A stretch of DNA of 64,000 bases, taken from NCBI RefSeq assembly GCF_900188455.1, contig NZ_FZOL01000024.1, positions 50,234-114,233 of the forward strand, written 5' to 3'. The notes beneath the pieces were generated by a model. The model had not been told where the DNA came from. It was given only the letters and a program-made list of their open reading frames with translations, and ran no database searches. Source of the DNA: Pseudomonas japonica. GTDB lineage: Bacteria > Pseudomonadota > Gammaproteobacteria > Pseudomonadales > Pseudomonadaceae. The position numbers were made by a program, and so were the translations under genes. Positions 36,516-45,759 of this stretch are shown in pieces (position 1 is the first letter of the stretch; each line of letters opens with the position of its first letter).

Positions 36516-37007
36516 ATGGCGACTGAAAACAACAATCGAGCCCCCGCCTTCCTCGACCGCGAATTCGCCCCCGAGGACTACCTGCCACTGCCACCGGCAA
36601 TCCCCCTGGAGCAATCGACGCTGCTGGACGAGGGGAAGATCCTCACGGCCAGTGTCGATCCCGAGTCGGGCACGTTCATCCTCGCGCGTCACCTGAAGAG
36701 CGGTTGGCTCGACCCCGGTTTCGGCCTGTATGGCGTGCAGCGGATCGCCAGCGATATCGCCCGCAGCGTCACCAGCCTGACCCTGCGCCTGGAGGCGAAT
36801 GGCCGGGTTGTGGTGCAGGGAAAGCTGAGCGACCGGGTCACGGGGCGCAGGGGAATCTATCTGCTGCGCGTGCTGCCGAGCGCGCAGGCGCAGCCTTGCC
36901 TGGGTGTCGATGCCTTTCTCATCCTGTCGCTGCTGCCCACCGCGAGCACCGTGCCCAACCCGGTCGGTGGCGTCGATGAGTGGACCTGGCTGCGCTGGCC
37001 GGCCTGA
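36516..37007 (+). CDS. Short delta-60-related protein
   Basis: 163 residues. The N-terminal half has one recognisable repeat unit (LDEGKILTASVDPESG and GWLDPGFGLYGVQRI) related to the flanking genes. The C-terminal 60 residues do not continue the repeats. It is much shorter than its neighbours and may be a cut-down paralogue, a single-propeller-blade partner or a decaying copy. The reading frame is intact and has its own copy of the upstream motif, so it is probably expressed. Confidence 0.65.
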   Translation: MATENNNRAPAFLDREFAPEDYLPLPPAIPLEQSTLLDEGKILTASVDPESGTFILARHLKSGWLDPGFGLYGVQRIASDIARSVTSLTLRLEANGRVVVQGKLSDRVTGRRGIYLLRVLPSAQAQPCLGVDAFLILSLLPTASTVPNPVGGVDEWTWLRWPA

Positions 37008-37030
37008 CAGACTGAGAAGGTGCCCGCGGA

Positions 37031-37053
37031 CCTGATATTTCTGCTAGTGGGCG
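37031..37053 (+). promoter_or_regulatory. Conserved motif upstream of delta-60 gene 3
   Basis: CTGATATTTCTGCTAGTGG lies about 60 bp before the ATG at 37112, the third instance of the motif. Confidence 0.55.
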
Positions 37054-37111
37054 ACCTGCGGATTCGAAAGTAAAAAACAGGATCTCTTACCTCTCCACAC
37101 GAGGCGTCCCC

Positions 37112-38293
37112 ATGAACAGACAACCAGAAACCAAGGCTTCCGGGGATCTCGACCCCACGTTCGGTGACGGCGGTGTGCTCGTCCTGCCCGAGGGCTTTTC
37201 GAGTCGGGTAGCCCAGCTCAGCGACGGAAAGTTGCTGGTGACCGGCCAGCTCGACAACGATATCGCACTGCTGCGCCTGCAGGCGGACGGTACCCCCGAC
37301 ACCACGTTCGGCGAGGCCGGGGTGAAACGCCTCTACACTCTGCAACCGTCCGAGAGCAGCATCGAGCGAATCGCTGTTTTCCCGGACGACAGCCTGGTAC
37401 TCCAGGGCAAGTCCGGCGAGTTGGACACCTACCTCCTGCGTACCCGGCCCACCGGCGAACTGGATAGCACATTCGGCAATGCCGGGCATGCCCTGCTGGC
37501 GCTGCAAGGTGGCCCGAACAGCATCACGACGGTGGCGGCGCAGCCCGATGGCAAAGTGTTGCTGATCGTTCGGGTCCACCCGACCCTGGACATCTTCGAT
37601 ACATGGCTCGTGCGCCTCGCCAACGGCCGGCTCGATCCATCGTTCGGCGATCAGGGATCGGGCATGACGCTGATCGGCAGGCTCCATACGATCCTCGATC
37701 TGGAAGTGCTAGCGGATGGCCGCCTGTTCATGGCCGGCAGTTTTGGCCAAGCGCTGCTGGTCCAGTGCCAGAACGACGGGCAACTGGATACGGCGTTCGG
37801 CGAACAGGGCTACGTCCTCCACACGGTCGAACAGGGCCGGGGAAGCCATATCAGCGCAATCAGCCAGCAGGTGGATGGCAAGATCGCGGCGGTGGGCACC
37901 ACACACGTCCTCGATACCGGAACGCATTGCCTGACAACACGAATCCTCGCCGACGGCACGCTGGACCCCACTTTCAACCTCGGCGTCCCATGGCTCGACA
38001 ACTACACCGGCGTGGGTGCCCAGAACCTCGCGGTGATCCAGCAACGAGATGGCAAGCTGGTGACCGGCGGCACGCTCCTCGGCACCAGCGAAACCAGCAA
38101 GCTGATCCTGATGCGCTTCAACCCCACCACCGACCTGGACGAAACCTTCGGCGACAAGGGCAGGGTCACCACCCAGTTAGGCGGATTCGACGTGGTCGTG
38201 CAGGTTTTCCAGCAGCACGATGACAAGATTCTCGCAGCCGGTTCCAGCCTGGGGGCGAGCCCCTTCGCGGTGATCGCTCGCTATCTGTCCTGA
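37112..38293 (+). CDS. Delta-60 repeat protein (third paralogue)
   Basis: 393 residues starting MNRQPETKASGDLDPTFGDGG. It contains at least six delta-60 repeats (GTPDTTFGEAG, GELDSTFGNAG, GRLDPSFGDQG, GQLDTAFGEQG, TDLDETFGDKG) with intervening DGKLLV/DGKVLL strands, which predicts a propeller. Like the first paralogue it has no signal peptide. AGGCGTCCCC precedes the ATG. Function is unknown. Confidence 0.82.
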   Translation: MNRQPETKASGDLDPTFGDGGVLVLPEGFSSRVAQLSDGKLLVTGQLDNDIALLRLQADGTPDTTFGEAGVKRLYTLQPSESSIERIAVFPDDSLVLQGKSGELDTYLLRTRPTGELDSTFGNAGHALLALQGGPNSITTVAAQPDGKVLLIVRVHPTLDIFDTWLVRLANGRLDPSFGDQGSGMTLIGRLHTILDLEVLADGRLFMAGSFGQALLVQCQNDGQLDTAFGEQGYVLHTVEQGRGSHISAISQQVDGKIAAVGTTHVLDTGTHCLTTRILADGTLDPTFNLGVPWLDNYTGVGAQNLAVIQQRDGKLVTGGTLLGTSETSKLILMRFNPTTDLDETFGDKGRVTTQLGGFDVVVQVFQQHDDKILAAGSSLGASPFAVIARYLS

Positions 38294-38316
38294 GCACTTA
38301 CCTGGGACAGACAGCT

Positions 38317-39669
38317 TCAGCGGGACGCCACAAGCTCGTCCCCTCCACCCTGGACCAGCCGATTGCGCCCGCCCTGCTTCGCGCGATACAGCGCCAGGTC
38401 GGCCACTCGCAGCAAGGCACCAAGGGGCACGCCATCGTCGGACTGGTCGGGGTCGTGGCTGGCGCTGCCGATGCTCAGGGTCACCCGCTGCAGCGGGCTG
38501 GCAACATGGGTCAGGTGGGCGGCGAAGACCTGATGGCACAGGTAGCGCGCCACGCTGCGGGCCCCCTGGGCATCGGTGTCGGGGAGGATCACCGCGAACT
38601 CCTCGCCGCCGTAGCGACAGACCTGGTCGCCCGGGCGCTGCAGGGACTGGCTCAAGAGCAGGGCGATGCGCCGCAGGCATTCGTCGCCGGCCTGATGCCC
38701 GTAGTGGTCGTTGAACACCTTGAAGTAGTCCACATCCACCATCAGCAACGACAGCGGCCGCCCCTCGCGGCGGGCGCGGGCCTTCTCCTGCAGCAGCGCC
38801 TCGTCGAAGCGCCGGCGATTGGGCAGACCGGTGAGGAAGTCCTCGCTGGCCAGGGCCTGCAGGCGCGCATTGGCCTCGGCCAGTCGCGCGTTGCTTTCGG
38901 CCAGGGCCTGGCGCATCAGCCGCTGCTCGGTGATGTCGCTGAAGGCCAGGGTCAGGCCGAGGATCTGATTGTCGAGATCGCGTACCGCGCTGGTCTGCAG
39001 CAGATAGGTGCGCTCACGCCAGTCCAGTTCGCGATCGGCAAGGCTGCCGCCCTGCTCCAGTTCGGCAAGGCAGTAGGCCAGGTCAAGTTGCTCGACCGGC
39101 AGCAGGGCCGCCAGCGGCCGCCCCACCAACTGTGTGGCATCGCCGCCTAGCAGTTGGCCGAGGGCATGGTTGACGTTGACCAGCACGCCCTGCCGGTCCA
39201 CCAGCCCGAGCGCCACCGAAGCGGCGGCGTACAAGGCTTCGAGCTGCACCTCGCGGCGATCCAGCGGGCCGATGGCCGGCGTCACGTCGCGGTCGATGCC
39301 GCGGTAGCCGGTGAACATGCCCTGGGCGTCGAACACCGGTACGCCGCTGGTCTCCAGGACCACCAGGCGACCGTCGGAACGCAGGTTGCGGTTGATCAGC
39401 CCGGCGAAGGGCCGCTGCTCGGCGACGATCCCGGCGAAGATCGCCCCGACCCGCGCCGCCTCTTCCGCCGGCATGAAATCGAAGGGCGTCTTGCCCAGCA
39501 CGTCGGCGGGGGCATAGCCGAGCATCTGCCGACTGTGCTCGGAACAGAAGGTGTAGCGGCCCTGGCTATCGACTTCCCAGAGCCAGTCGGAGTTGTGCGC
39601 GATGATCTCGCGCAGGCGCAGGACTTCCTGGCCTTCAGGCAGCGACTCGGGGTCGGAGGCGTTGGGCAT
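38317..39669 (-). CDS. PAS-PAS-GGDEF diguanylate cyclase
   Basis: 450 residues from ATG 39669; a TTG 36 bp upstream is possible but less likely. Two PAS domains (about residues 18-135, with NSDWLWEVDSQGRYTFCSE, and 145-265) precede a GGDEF domain at about 285-440. The active site is intact as GGEEF, and the product-inhibition site RPGD lies exactly five residues before it. It should make cyclic di-GMP under control of a PAS ligand. No transmembrane segment and no EAL domain. Convergent with the delta-60 genes, 23 bp away. Confidence 0.93.
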   Translation of the reverse strand: MPNASDPESLPEGQEVLRLREIIAHNSDWLWEVDSQGRYTFCSEHSRQMLGYAPADVLGKTPFDFMPAEEAARVGAIFAGIVAEQRPFAGLINRNLRSDGRLVVLETSGVPVFDAQGMFTGYRGIDRDVTPAIGPLDRREVQLEALYAAASVALGLVDRQGVLVNVNHALGQLLGGDATQLVGRPLAALLPVEQLDLAYCLAELEQGGSLADRELDWRERTYLLQTSAVRDLDNQILGLTLAFSDITEQRLMRQALAESNARLAEANARLQALASEDFLTGLPNRRRFDEALLQEKARARREGRPLSLLMVDVDYFKVFNDHYGHQAGDECLRRIALLLSQSLQRPGDQVCRYGGEEFAVILPDTDAQGARSVARYLCHQVFAAHLTHVASPLQRVTLSIGSASHDPDQSDDGVPLGALLRVADLALYRAKQGGRNRLVQGGGDELVASR

Positions 39670-39839
39670 GGGCAGCGACTTCGGCGGACAACCAGATGAT
39701 TGCAAAGCGCCACGTTACTGGATCGGAGCCCTCACGGGCAAATCCGGCGCAATCTGGCGGATCTGCCGTGATGGAGGTGCTGCGCGGGTGGTTTCCGGCT
39801 AAGCGGTTGAAACCCCGTAAAATTTTTTGAAAAAGAGTG

Positions 39840-39868
39840 TTGACAGACATCCGTTTCGAGCGAATAAT
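39840..39868 (+). promoter_or_regulatory. Sigma70 promoter of tRNA-Met
   Basis: TTGACA (39840-39845), a 17-bp spacer and AATAAT (39863-39868) lie 11 bp before the tRNA. The -35 is consensus and the spacer optimal. Confidence 0.85.
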
Positions 39869-39879
39869 GCGCGCCACTT

Positions 39880-39956
39880 GGCTACATAGCTCAGTTGGTT
39901 AGAGCATAGCATTCATAATGCTGGGGTCCGGGGTTCAAGTCCCTGTGTAGCCACCA
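39880..39956 (+). tRNA. tRNA-Met (elongator, anticodon CAT)
   Basis: A 77-nt tRNA with a 7-bp acceptor (GGCTACA with TGTAGCC), the T-loop GTTCAAG, an encoded CCA and an anticodon loop TTCATAA. The first acceptor pair is matched, so it is not the initiator. Closely similar to E. coli metT. Confidence 0.97.
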
Positions 39957-39995
39957 TACCCCGCCCTGAAGTTGCAGTCTGACTTCAAGGCAAAC

Positions 39996-40025
39996 GAAAA
40001 AGCCCGCCTCGCGCGGGCTTTTTTG
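39996..40025 (+). terminator. Rho-independent terminator after tRNA-Met
   Basis: AGCCCGC (40001-40007) pairs with GCGGGCT (40013-40019), flanked by A and T tracts. The remaining stretch to yejF (40026-40179) shows nothing recognisable. Confidence 0.92.
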
Positions 40026-40179
40026 CGTCTGGGGCGTTCGTGGCCAGGCCACTTGAGTTCGGTCCCGATGTCGACACGACGTTCGACGCAAGGTTCGACA
40101 TCAACGCCCGTGACTTCCTGGATCTTGCCGACCCGCTCGGCTGCTGAACCGTGGCGGCCACACGGCCGCCACCTCGCTA

Positions 40180-41757
40180 TCACTCCCGCCTGAGCGAAGA
40201 CGCCACCAGCAAGTCCCGCGTATAGGGATGCCGTGGCGCGTCGAACAGTTGCTCGGTACTTCCCGTCTCCACGACCACGCCGTCCTTGATCACGATCACG
40301 TCATGCGCCAGGGCGCGCACCACGGCCAGGTCGTGACTGATGAACAGGTAGGTCAGATCGTGCTCTTCCTGCAAGCGCCGCAGCAGACTGACCACTTGCT
40401 TTTGCACGGTGCGGTCGAGGGCTGAGGTGGGCTCGTCGAGCAGGATCAGTTCGGGCTTGATCACCAGTGCCCGGGCGATGGCGATGCGCTGGCGCTGACC
40501 ACCGGAAAACTCATGAGGGAAGCGGTGTCGGCTATCCGGATCGAGGCCCACTTCCTTCAGGACGGCGATCACCTCGGCTTCCCGTTGCGCCGCATTCAGG
40601 TCGGAGTGCACGCGCAGGCCTTCCTCGATGATGTGCTGCACGCTCATGCGCGGACTGAGGCTGCCGAACGGGTCCTGGAACACCACCTGCAGTCGTCGCC
40701 GCCACGGGCGCAACGCCTTGCGCTTGAGCTGGTCGAGGGCCTGCCCGTGAAAGCGGATGCTGCCCTGGGCATCGATCAGGCGCAGGATCGCCTGGCCCAG
40801 GGTCGACTTGCCCGAACCGGACTCGCCGACAATCCCCAGGGTCTTGCCGCGCTGCAGGCGCAGGTCGATACCGTCCACGGCCTTGATCGGCGGTTTGCGC
40901 CGCAGCAGGTGGCCCTGGGCAAACCAGACCCGCAGGTCGTCGACCTCCAGCAGGTTGTCGGCCGCAGCACGGCTGACCGCCCGCCCCTCCGGCTCGGCCT
41001 CCAGCAACTGCCGGCTGTAGGCATGCTGCGGCGCGGCGAACAGCGCCTCGCAACGGGCCTGTTCGACAATCTCGCCCGCGCGCATCACCGCCACGCGCTG
41101 GGCGATGCTGCGCACCACGTTGAGGTCGTGGCTGATCAGCAACAGCGCCATGCCCAGACGTTGCTGCAGGTCTTTGAGCAACGCCAGGATGCGCCGTTGC
41201 ACGGTGACATCCAGCGCCGTGGTCGGCTCATCGGCGATCAGCAACACCGGCTCGCACGCCAGCGCCATGGCGATCATCACCCGCTGCCGCTGCCCACCGG
41301 ACAGCTGGTGCGGATAGGCATTCAGACGCCGGCGCGGTTGCTGGATGCCTACCAGTTCCAGCAACTCCAGCACCCGTTCGCGCGCCGCCGTGGCGTCGAG
41401 GCCCTTGTGCAGCGCCAGCGTCTCGGCCACTTGCCGCTCCACGGTGTACAGCGGGTTCAGCGAGGTCATCGGCTCCTGGAAGATCATCGCGATACGGTCG
41501 CCGCGAATCTGGCGCAGACGTTCCGGGCGGGCACCCAGCAACTCTTCTCCCTGATAACGGATGCTGCCCCGGGTCCGGGTGATGTGCGGCGGCAGCAATT
41601 GCAGGATCGAATGGGCCGTCACCGATTTACCCGAGCCGGATTCGCCCACCAAGGCCAGGCACTCGCCGGCCTGAATATCCAGGTCGATCCCGCGCACGGC
41701 TTCATGCCCGTCGAAGGCCACCTGCAGATTTCGGATGCTAATCAGTACTTCACTCAC
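40180..41757 (-). CDS. yejF: Peptide ABC transporter ATP-binding protein YejF
   Basis: 525 residues with two complete ABC ATPase domains in tandem, the architecture of YejF. Walker A motifs are GESGSGKS in both halves, with signatures LSGGQRQRV and FSGGQRQRI, and Walker B ending in DEPT in each half. It powers uptake of oligopeptides, including microcin C-type peptides in enterobacteria. It ends the operon yejABEF and lies 15 bp after yejE. Confidence 0.93.
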   Translation of the reverse strand: MSEVLISIRNLQVAFDGHEAVRGIDLDIQAGECLALVGESGSGKSVTAHSILQLLPPHITRTRGSIRYQGEELLGARPERLRQIRGDRIAMIFQEPMTSLNPLYTVERQVAETLALHKGLDATAARERVLELLELVGIQQPRRRLNAYPHQLSGGQRQRVMIAMALACEPVLLIADEPTTALDVTVQRRILALLKDLQQRLGMALLLISHDLNVVRSIAQRVAVMRAGEIVEQARCEALFAAPQHAYSRQLLEAEPEGRAVSRAAADNLLEVDDLRVWFAQGHLLRRKPPIKAVDGIDLRLQRGKTLGIVGESGSGKSTLGQAILRLIDAQGSIRFHGQALDQLKRKALRPWRRRLQVVFQDPFGSLSPRMSVQHIIEEGLRVHSDLNAAQREAEVIAVLKEVGLDPDSRHRFPHEFSGGQRQRIAIARALVIKPELILLDEPTSALDRTVQKQVVSLLRRLQEEHDLTYLFISHDLAVVRALAHDVIVIKDGVVVETGSTEQLFDAPRHPYTRDLLVASSLRRE

Positions 41758-41772
41758 AAACAGACTCGCTTA

Positions 41773-42795
41773 TCAGGATCGTGGGTCGAAGGCGTCGCGG
41801 CAGGCTTCGCCGATGAACACCAACAGGGACAGGATCAGCGCCAACGCGAAAAATGCAGTCAGCGCCAGCCAGGGGGCTTGCAGGTTGTTCTTGCCCTGGC
41901 CGATCAACTCGCCCAGGGACGCGGTACCGGTGGGCATGCCGAAGCCGAGAAAATCCAGGGCCGCCAGGGTCGATATCGACCCGGTGAGGATGAACGGCAG
42001 GTAGGTCAGGGTCGCCGTGAGCGCGTTCGGCAGGATGTGCCGCAGCATCACCTGGCAGTCGCCCACCCCCAGCGCGCGGGCGGCCTTCACGTACTCCAGA
42101 CTGCGCCCGCGGAGGAACTCCGCGCGCACCACATCCACCAGGGTCAGCCAGGAAAACAGCGCCATGATCCCCAGCAGCCACCAGAAGCCCGGCTCGACGA
42201 ACCCGGAGAGGATGATCAGCAGATACAGCACCGGCAGCCCGGACCAGATCTCGATCAGGCGCTGCCCCAGCAGATCGACCCAGCCGGCGTAATAGCCCTG
42301 CAACGCGCCGGCAGCCACGCCGATCAGCGTGCTCACCACGGTCAACGCCAGGGCGAACAGCAACGATACGCGCGCACCGAAAATCACCCGCGCCAGCACA
42401 TCCCGCGCCTGGTCATCGGTGCCCAGCCAGTTCTGTGCGGAGGGTGGTGTGGGCGACGGTGCGCCGAGCTCATAGTTGACCGTGTCATGACTGAACGGCA
42501 CGGGGGGGAACAGCAGCCAGCCGCCCTGCCCTTCGATCAATTCACGCACGTAGCGGTCGCGGTAATCCGGCTGGAACGGCAGCGTGCCGCCGAAGTCCTG
42601 CTCGGTGTAGCGCTTGAACGCGGGGAAATGCAGCGAGCCCTGGTACGACACCAGCAGCGGCTTGTCATTGGCCAGCAACTCCCCGCCCAGGCACAGCGCA
42701 AACAGCGTGAGGAAGATCCATAGCGACCACCAGCCGCGGCGATTGCGGGTGAAGTGCAGCCAGCGGCGGCGTGTCATCGGTGAGAAAACCGGCAT
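41773..42795 (-). CDS. yejE: Peptide ABC transporter permease YejE
   Basis: 340 residues from ATG 42795, sharing a base with the yejB stop. Inner-membrane permease with an N-terminal segment (RNRRGWWSLWIFLTLFALCL), a long periplasmic loop, and the BPD_transp_1 core with EYVKAARALGVGDCQVMLRHILPN, the EAA loop that contacts YejF. The long periplasmic insert distinguishes YejE from ordinary DppC. Confidence 0.93.
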   Translation of the reverse strand: MPVFSPMTRRRWLHFTRNRRGWWSLWIFLTLFALCLGGELLANDKPLLVSYQGSLHFPAFKRYTEQDFGGTLPFQPDYRDRYVRELIEGQGGWLLFPPVPFSHDTVNYELGAPSPTPPSAQNWLGTDDQARDVLARVIFGARVSLLFALALTVVSTLIGVAAGALQGYYAGWVDLLGQRLIEIWSGLPVLYLLIILSGFVEPGFWWLLGIMALFSWLTLVDVVRAEFLRGRSLEYVKAARALGVGDCQVMLRHILPNALTATLTYLPFILTGSISTLAALDFLGFGMPTGTASLGELIGQGKNNLQAPWLALTAFFALALILSLLVFIGEACRDAFDPRS

Positions 42796-43859
42796 CAGTG
42801 AGTCCTCGCGGCAAAGTCCAGGCGGGGGTCGAGCAGGCGGTAGCACAGGTCGCCCAGCAAGCGGATCAGCAACCCGACCAGGGTGAAGATGAACAGCGTG
42901 CCGAACACCACCGGATAGTCCCGCGCCACCGCCGCCTCATAGCTCAGGCGCCCCAGCCCATCGAGGGAAAAGATCACCTCGATCAGCAACGAACCGCCGA
43001 ACAGCATGGTCGTCAGCGCCTGGGGCAGACCGACCACGATCAGCAACATCGCATTGCGCAGCACATGCCGGTACAGCACCTGGCTTTCGCTGAAGCCCTT
43101 GGCCCGGGCCGTCACCACGTACTGGCGGCTGATCTCATCCAGGAAGCTGTTCTTGGTGAGGATGGTCAGGGTGGCGAACCCGCCGATCACCAGGGCCAGC
43201 ACCGGCAGCACCAGATGCCAGAAGTAGTCCGCCAGCTTGCCCGCCCACGACAGCGTGGCGAAGTCTTCCGAGACCAGCCCGCGCACCGGGAACCAGTCCA
43301 GCAAGGTGCCGCCACCGAACACCACGATCAGCAGCAGGGCGAACAGAAACGCCGGCATGGCATGGCCGACGATGATCGCCGCGCTGCTCCACACATCGAA
43401 ACGGCTGCCGTGGTGCAGCGCCTTGCGAATGCCCAGCGGGATCGACACCAGGTAGCTGATCAGCGTGGCCCAGATGCCCAGGGACAAGGTCACCGGCAGC
43501 TTTTCCAGGATCAGGTCGGTGACTTTGGCGCCGCGAAAGAAGCTGTCGCCGAAATCCAGCCGTGCGTAGCTGACGAGCATCAGCCACAAGCGTTCGCCCA
43601 TGGGTTTGTCAAAGCCGTACTGGCGCTCGATGTCCGCCACCAGCGCCGGGTCCAGGCCACGGGTCGCGCGCGACCCGCTGCCGATGCTTTCCACATGACC
43701 ACCCGCCAGCGCCCCCTGGCCGCCAATGCCCTGCAAGCGCGCGATGGCCTGCTCCACCGGTCCGCCGGGGGCGGCCTGCACGATAAAGAAGTTCACCAGC
43801 AGGATGCACAGCAAGGTCGGCACGATCAGCAGCAAACGGCGCGCGCTATAGGCCAGCAT
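42795..43859 (-). CDS. yejB: Peptide ABC transporter permease YejB
   Basis: 354 residues from ATG 43859. DppB-type permease with an N-terminal anchor (RRLLLIVPTLLCILLVNFF) and an EAA-type loop (YVVTARAKGFSESQVLYRHVLRN). An elongated segment after TM1 (about residues 35-95) is the YejB signature. Its start overlaps the end of yejA by 14 bp. Confidence 0.93.
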   Translation of the reverse strand: MLAYSARRLLLIVPTLLCILLVNFFIVQAAPGGPVEQAIARLQGIGGQGALAGGHVESIGSGSRATRGLDPALVADIERQYGFDKPMGERLWLMLVSYARLDFGDSFFRGAKVTDLILEKLPVTLSLGIWATLISYLVSIPLGIRKALHHGSRFDVWSSAAIIVGHAMPAFLFALLLIVVFGGGTLLDWFPVRGLVSEDFATLSWAGKLADYFWHLVLPVLALVIGGFATLTILTKNSFLDEISRQYVVTARAKGFSESQVLYRHVLRNAMLLIVVGLPQALTTMLFGGSLLIEVIFSLDGLGRLSYEAAVARDYPVVFGTLFIFTLVGLLIRLLGDLCYRLLDPRLDFAARTH

Positions 43860-45702
43860 GTTGGCGCTCCCCACTGTGTTGACGCATCTGCGCGGTGGTC
43901 AGCGCAGTCGGGCTGGCTTCCCACCAGGTATCGATGCCGACATCGTTCAGCGGCGCGGTGTGCGGGCGGCCGAAGCGGTTCCACCACACCGATGAAGTAC
44001 CCGGCGGGTAGTAGTTGGGAATCCAGTAGAAGCCCCACTGCAACACGCGATCGAGCGCATGGGCGTAGCGCAGCATGGTTGGCCGGTCATTGGCGCGCAG
44101 CAGGCCATCGACCAGGGCATCGACCGCCGGATTGCGCAGTGCCATGTAGTTGGTGGAGCCCGGATCATCGGCACTTTCCGAACCGAAGTAGTTGCTCAGC
44201 TCGCGACCCGGCGAAGGGTTGAGCGGATAGGCGTGGACGATCATGTCGTAGTCCCGCGCACGGATGCGATTGGCGTACTGCGCCGGGTCGATCATGCGGA
44301 TATGAAAGCCGATGCCGATCTGCGCCAGGTTGCGCTTGTAGGGCAACAACAGGCGCTCGAAACCTTTCTGGTTGCTGAGAAAGGTGAATTGCAACGGCTC
44401 GCCCCGGGCGTTCACCAACTGGTCGCCCCTGGGCGTCCAGCCGGCCGCTTCCAACAGCTTCAACGCCCGCGCCTGTTGCGCGCGAATGCGTCCGCTGCCA
44501 TCGGTCCGGGGCGGTTGGTACACGCGGTCGAACACTTCATCGGGGATCTGCCCACGCCAGGGTTCGAGGAGCTTCAGTTCCTCGCTGTCCGGCAGTTGGC
44601 TGGCCGCCAGTTCGCTGCGGGAAAAGAAGCTGCGCTGGCGGAGGTACATGCCGTGCATCATCTGCCGATTGCTCCAGTCGAAATCCCACAGCAGGCTCAA
44701 CGCCTCGCGCACACGGCGGTCCTGGAACTGCGGTTTCTGCAGGTTGAAGATGAAACCCTGGGTGTCCTGCAGCGCCGCGGGGGCCAGGTGTTCGCGCTGC
44801 AGACGGCCGTCGCGCAAGGCATCGCCGTCGTAACCCACGGTGTAGCCGGTCGCCGAAAACTCGCGATTGAAGTCATAGCCCTGGGCACGCAGGATCTGCC
44901 GCGCCACGGTGGTATCGGCAAAGAACTCCAGGCGCAGGGTGTCGAAGTTGTACAGCCCCTGATTGACCGGCAGGTCGTTGCCCCACCAGTCCTTGACCCG
45001 CTCGAAGGTCACGCTGCGGCCGTTGTCCACCGCACTGACGCGATACGGACCGCTGCCCAGCGGCGCTTCAAAGCCGCCACCGTTGGCGAAATTGCGCGTC
45101 TGCCACCAATGCCGCGGCAGTACCGGCAGTGACGCGATGTCCAGCGGCAGGGTGCGGTCGGCGCTGCTCTTGAAGGTGAAGCGCACCCGGCCTGGCGACT
45201 CCAGCAGCACCTGATCGACATCGGCGAAGCGCTGGCGGTACATCAGGCGACCTTCGCTGCGCAGCAGGTTGAAGGTGTAGACCACATCCTGCGCGGTGAT
45301 CGGTGTGCCGTCGGCGAAACGCGCCTTGGGGTTGAGGTAGAAGCGAATCCACGAGCGGTCATCCGCCAGCTCCATGCTTTGCGCGACCAGCCCGTACACG
45401 GTGTAGGGCTCATCCTGTGAGCGATAGGCCAACGGGCTGTAGAGCCAGCCCTGGACCTGGACGACGCCGAGGCCCTTGTCGACATACGGAATCAGGTGAT
45501 CGAACGTCCCGTCCTCCATCGACGAACGCCGGAAGCTGCCGCCCTTGGGTGCCTGCGGGTTGACGTAATTCAGATGCTTGAAACCCGCCGGGTATCTGGG
45601 CGCCTCACCGTACACCGTCAAGGCATGCACCGGCCGGGCCTGCGACGACGAGGCCCACAGGCCCAGCAACAGCACCCATAGCATTGGACGAAACACAATC
45701 AC
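43846..45702 (-). CDS. yejA: Peptide-binding protein YejA
   Basis: 618-residue periplasmic substrate-binding protein of cluster C (SBP_bac_5). A signal peptide ends at SSSQA (about residue 22). Segments GGSFRRSSMEDGTFDHLIPY and FNLQKPQFQDRRVREALSLLWDF are typical of YejA-like proteins. It lies 57 bp downstream of the TonB-dependent receptor on the same strand, suggesting receptor and ABC importer handle the same substrate. Confidence 0.92.
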   Translation of the reverse strand: MIVFRPMLWVLLLGLWASSSQARPVHALTVYGEAPRYPAGFKHLNYVNPQAPKGGSFRRSSMEDGTFDHLIPYVDKGLGVVQVQGWLYSPLAYRSQDEPYTVYGLVAQSMELADDRSWIRFYLNPKARFADGTPITAQDVVYTFNLLRSEGRLMYRQRFADVDQVLLESPGRVRFTFKSSADRTLPLDIASLPVLPRHWWQTRNFANGGGFEAPLGSGPYRVSAVDNGRSVTFERVKDWWGNDLPVNQGLYNFDTLRLEFFADTTVARQILRAQGYDFNREFSATGYTVGYDGDALRDGRLQREHLAPAALQDTQGFIFNLQKPQFQDRRVREALSLLWDFDWSNRQMMHGMYLRQRSFFSRSELAASQLPDSEELKLLEPWRGQIPDEVFDRVYQPPRTDGSGRIRAQQARALKLLEAAGWTPRGDQLVNARGEPLQFTFLSNQKGFERLLLPYKRNLAQIGIGFHIRMIDPAQYANRIRARDYDMIVHAYPLNPSPGRELSNYFGSESADDPGSTNYMALRNPAVDALVDGLLRANDRPTMLRYAHALDRVLQWGFYWIPNYYPPGTSSVWWNRFGRPHTAPLNDVGIDTWWEASPTALTTAQMRQHSGERQHAGL

Positions 45703-45759
45703 GGACGCAGCTCCTCGCCAGGACGGTCGACACCCGCGTGGGCATCGACCGCGACCCGA

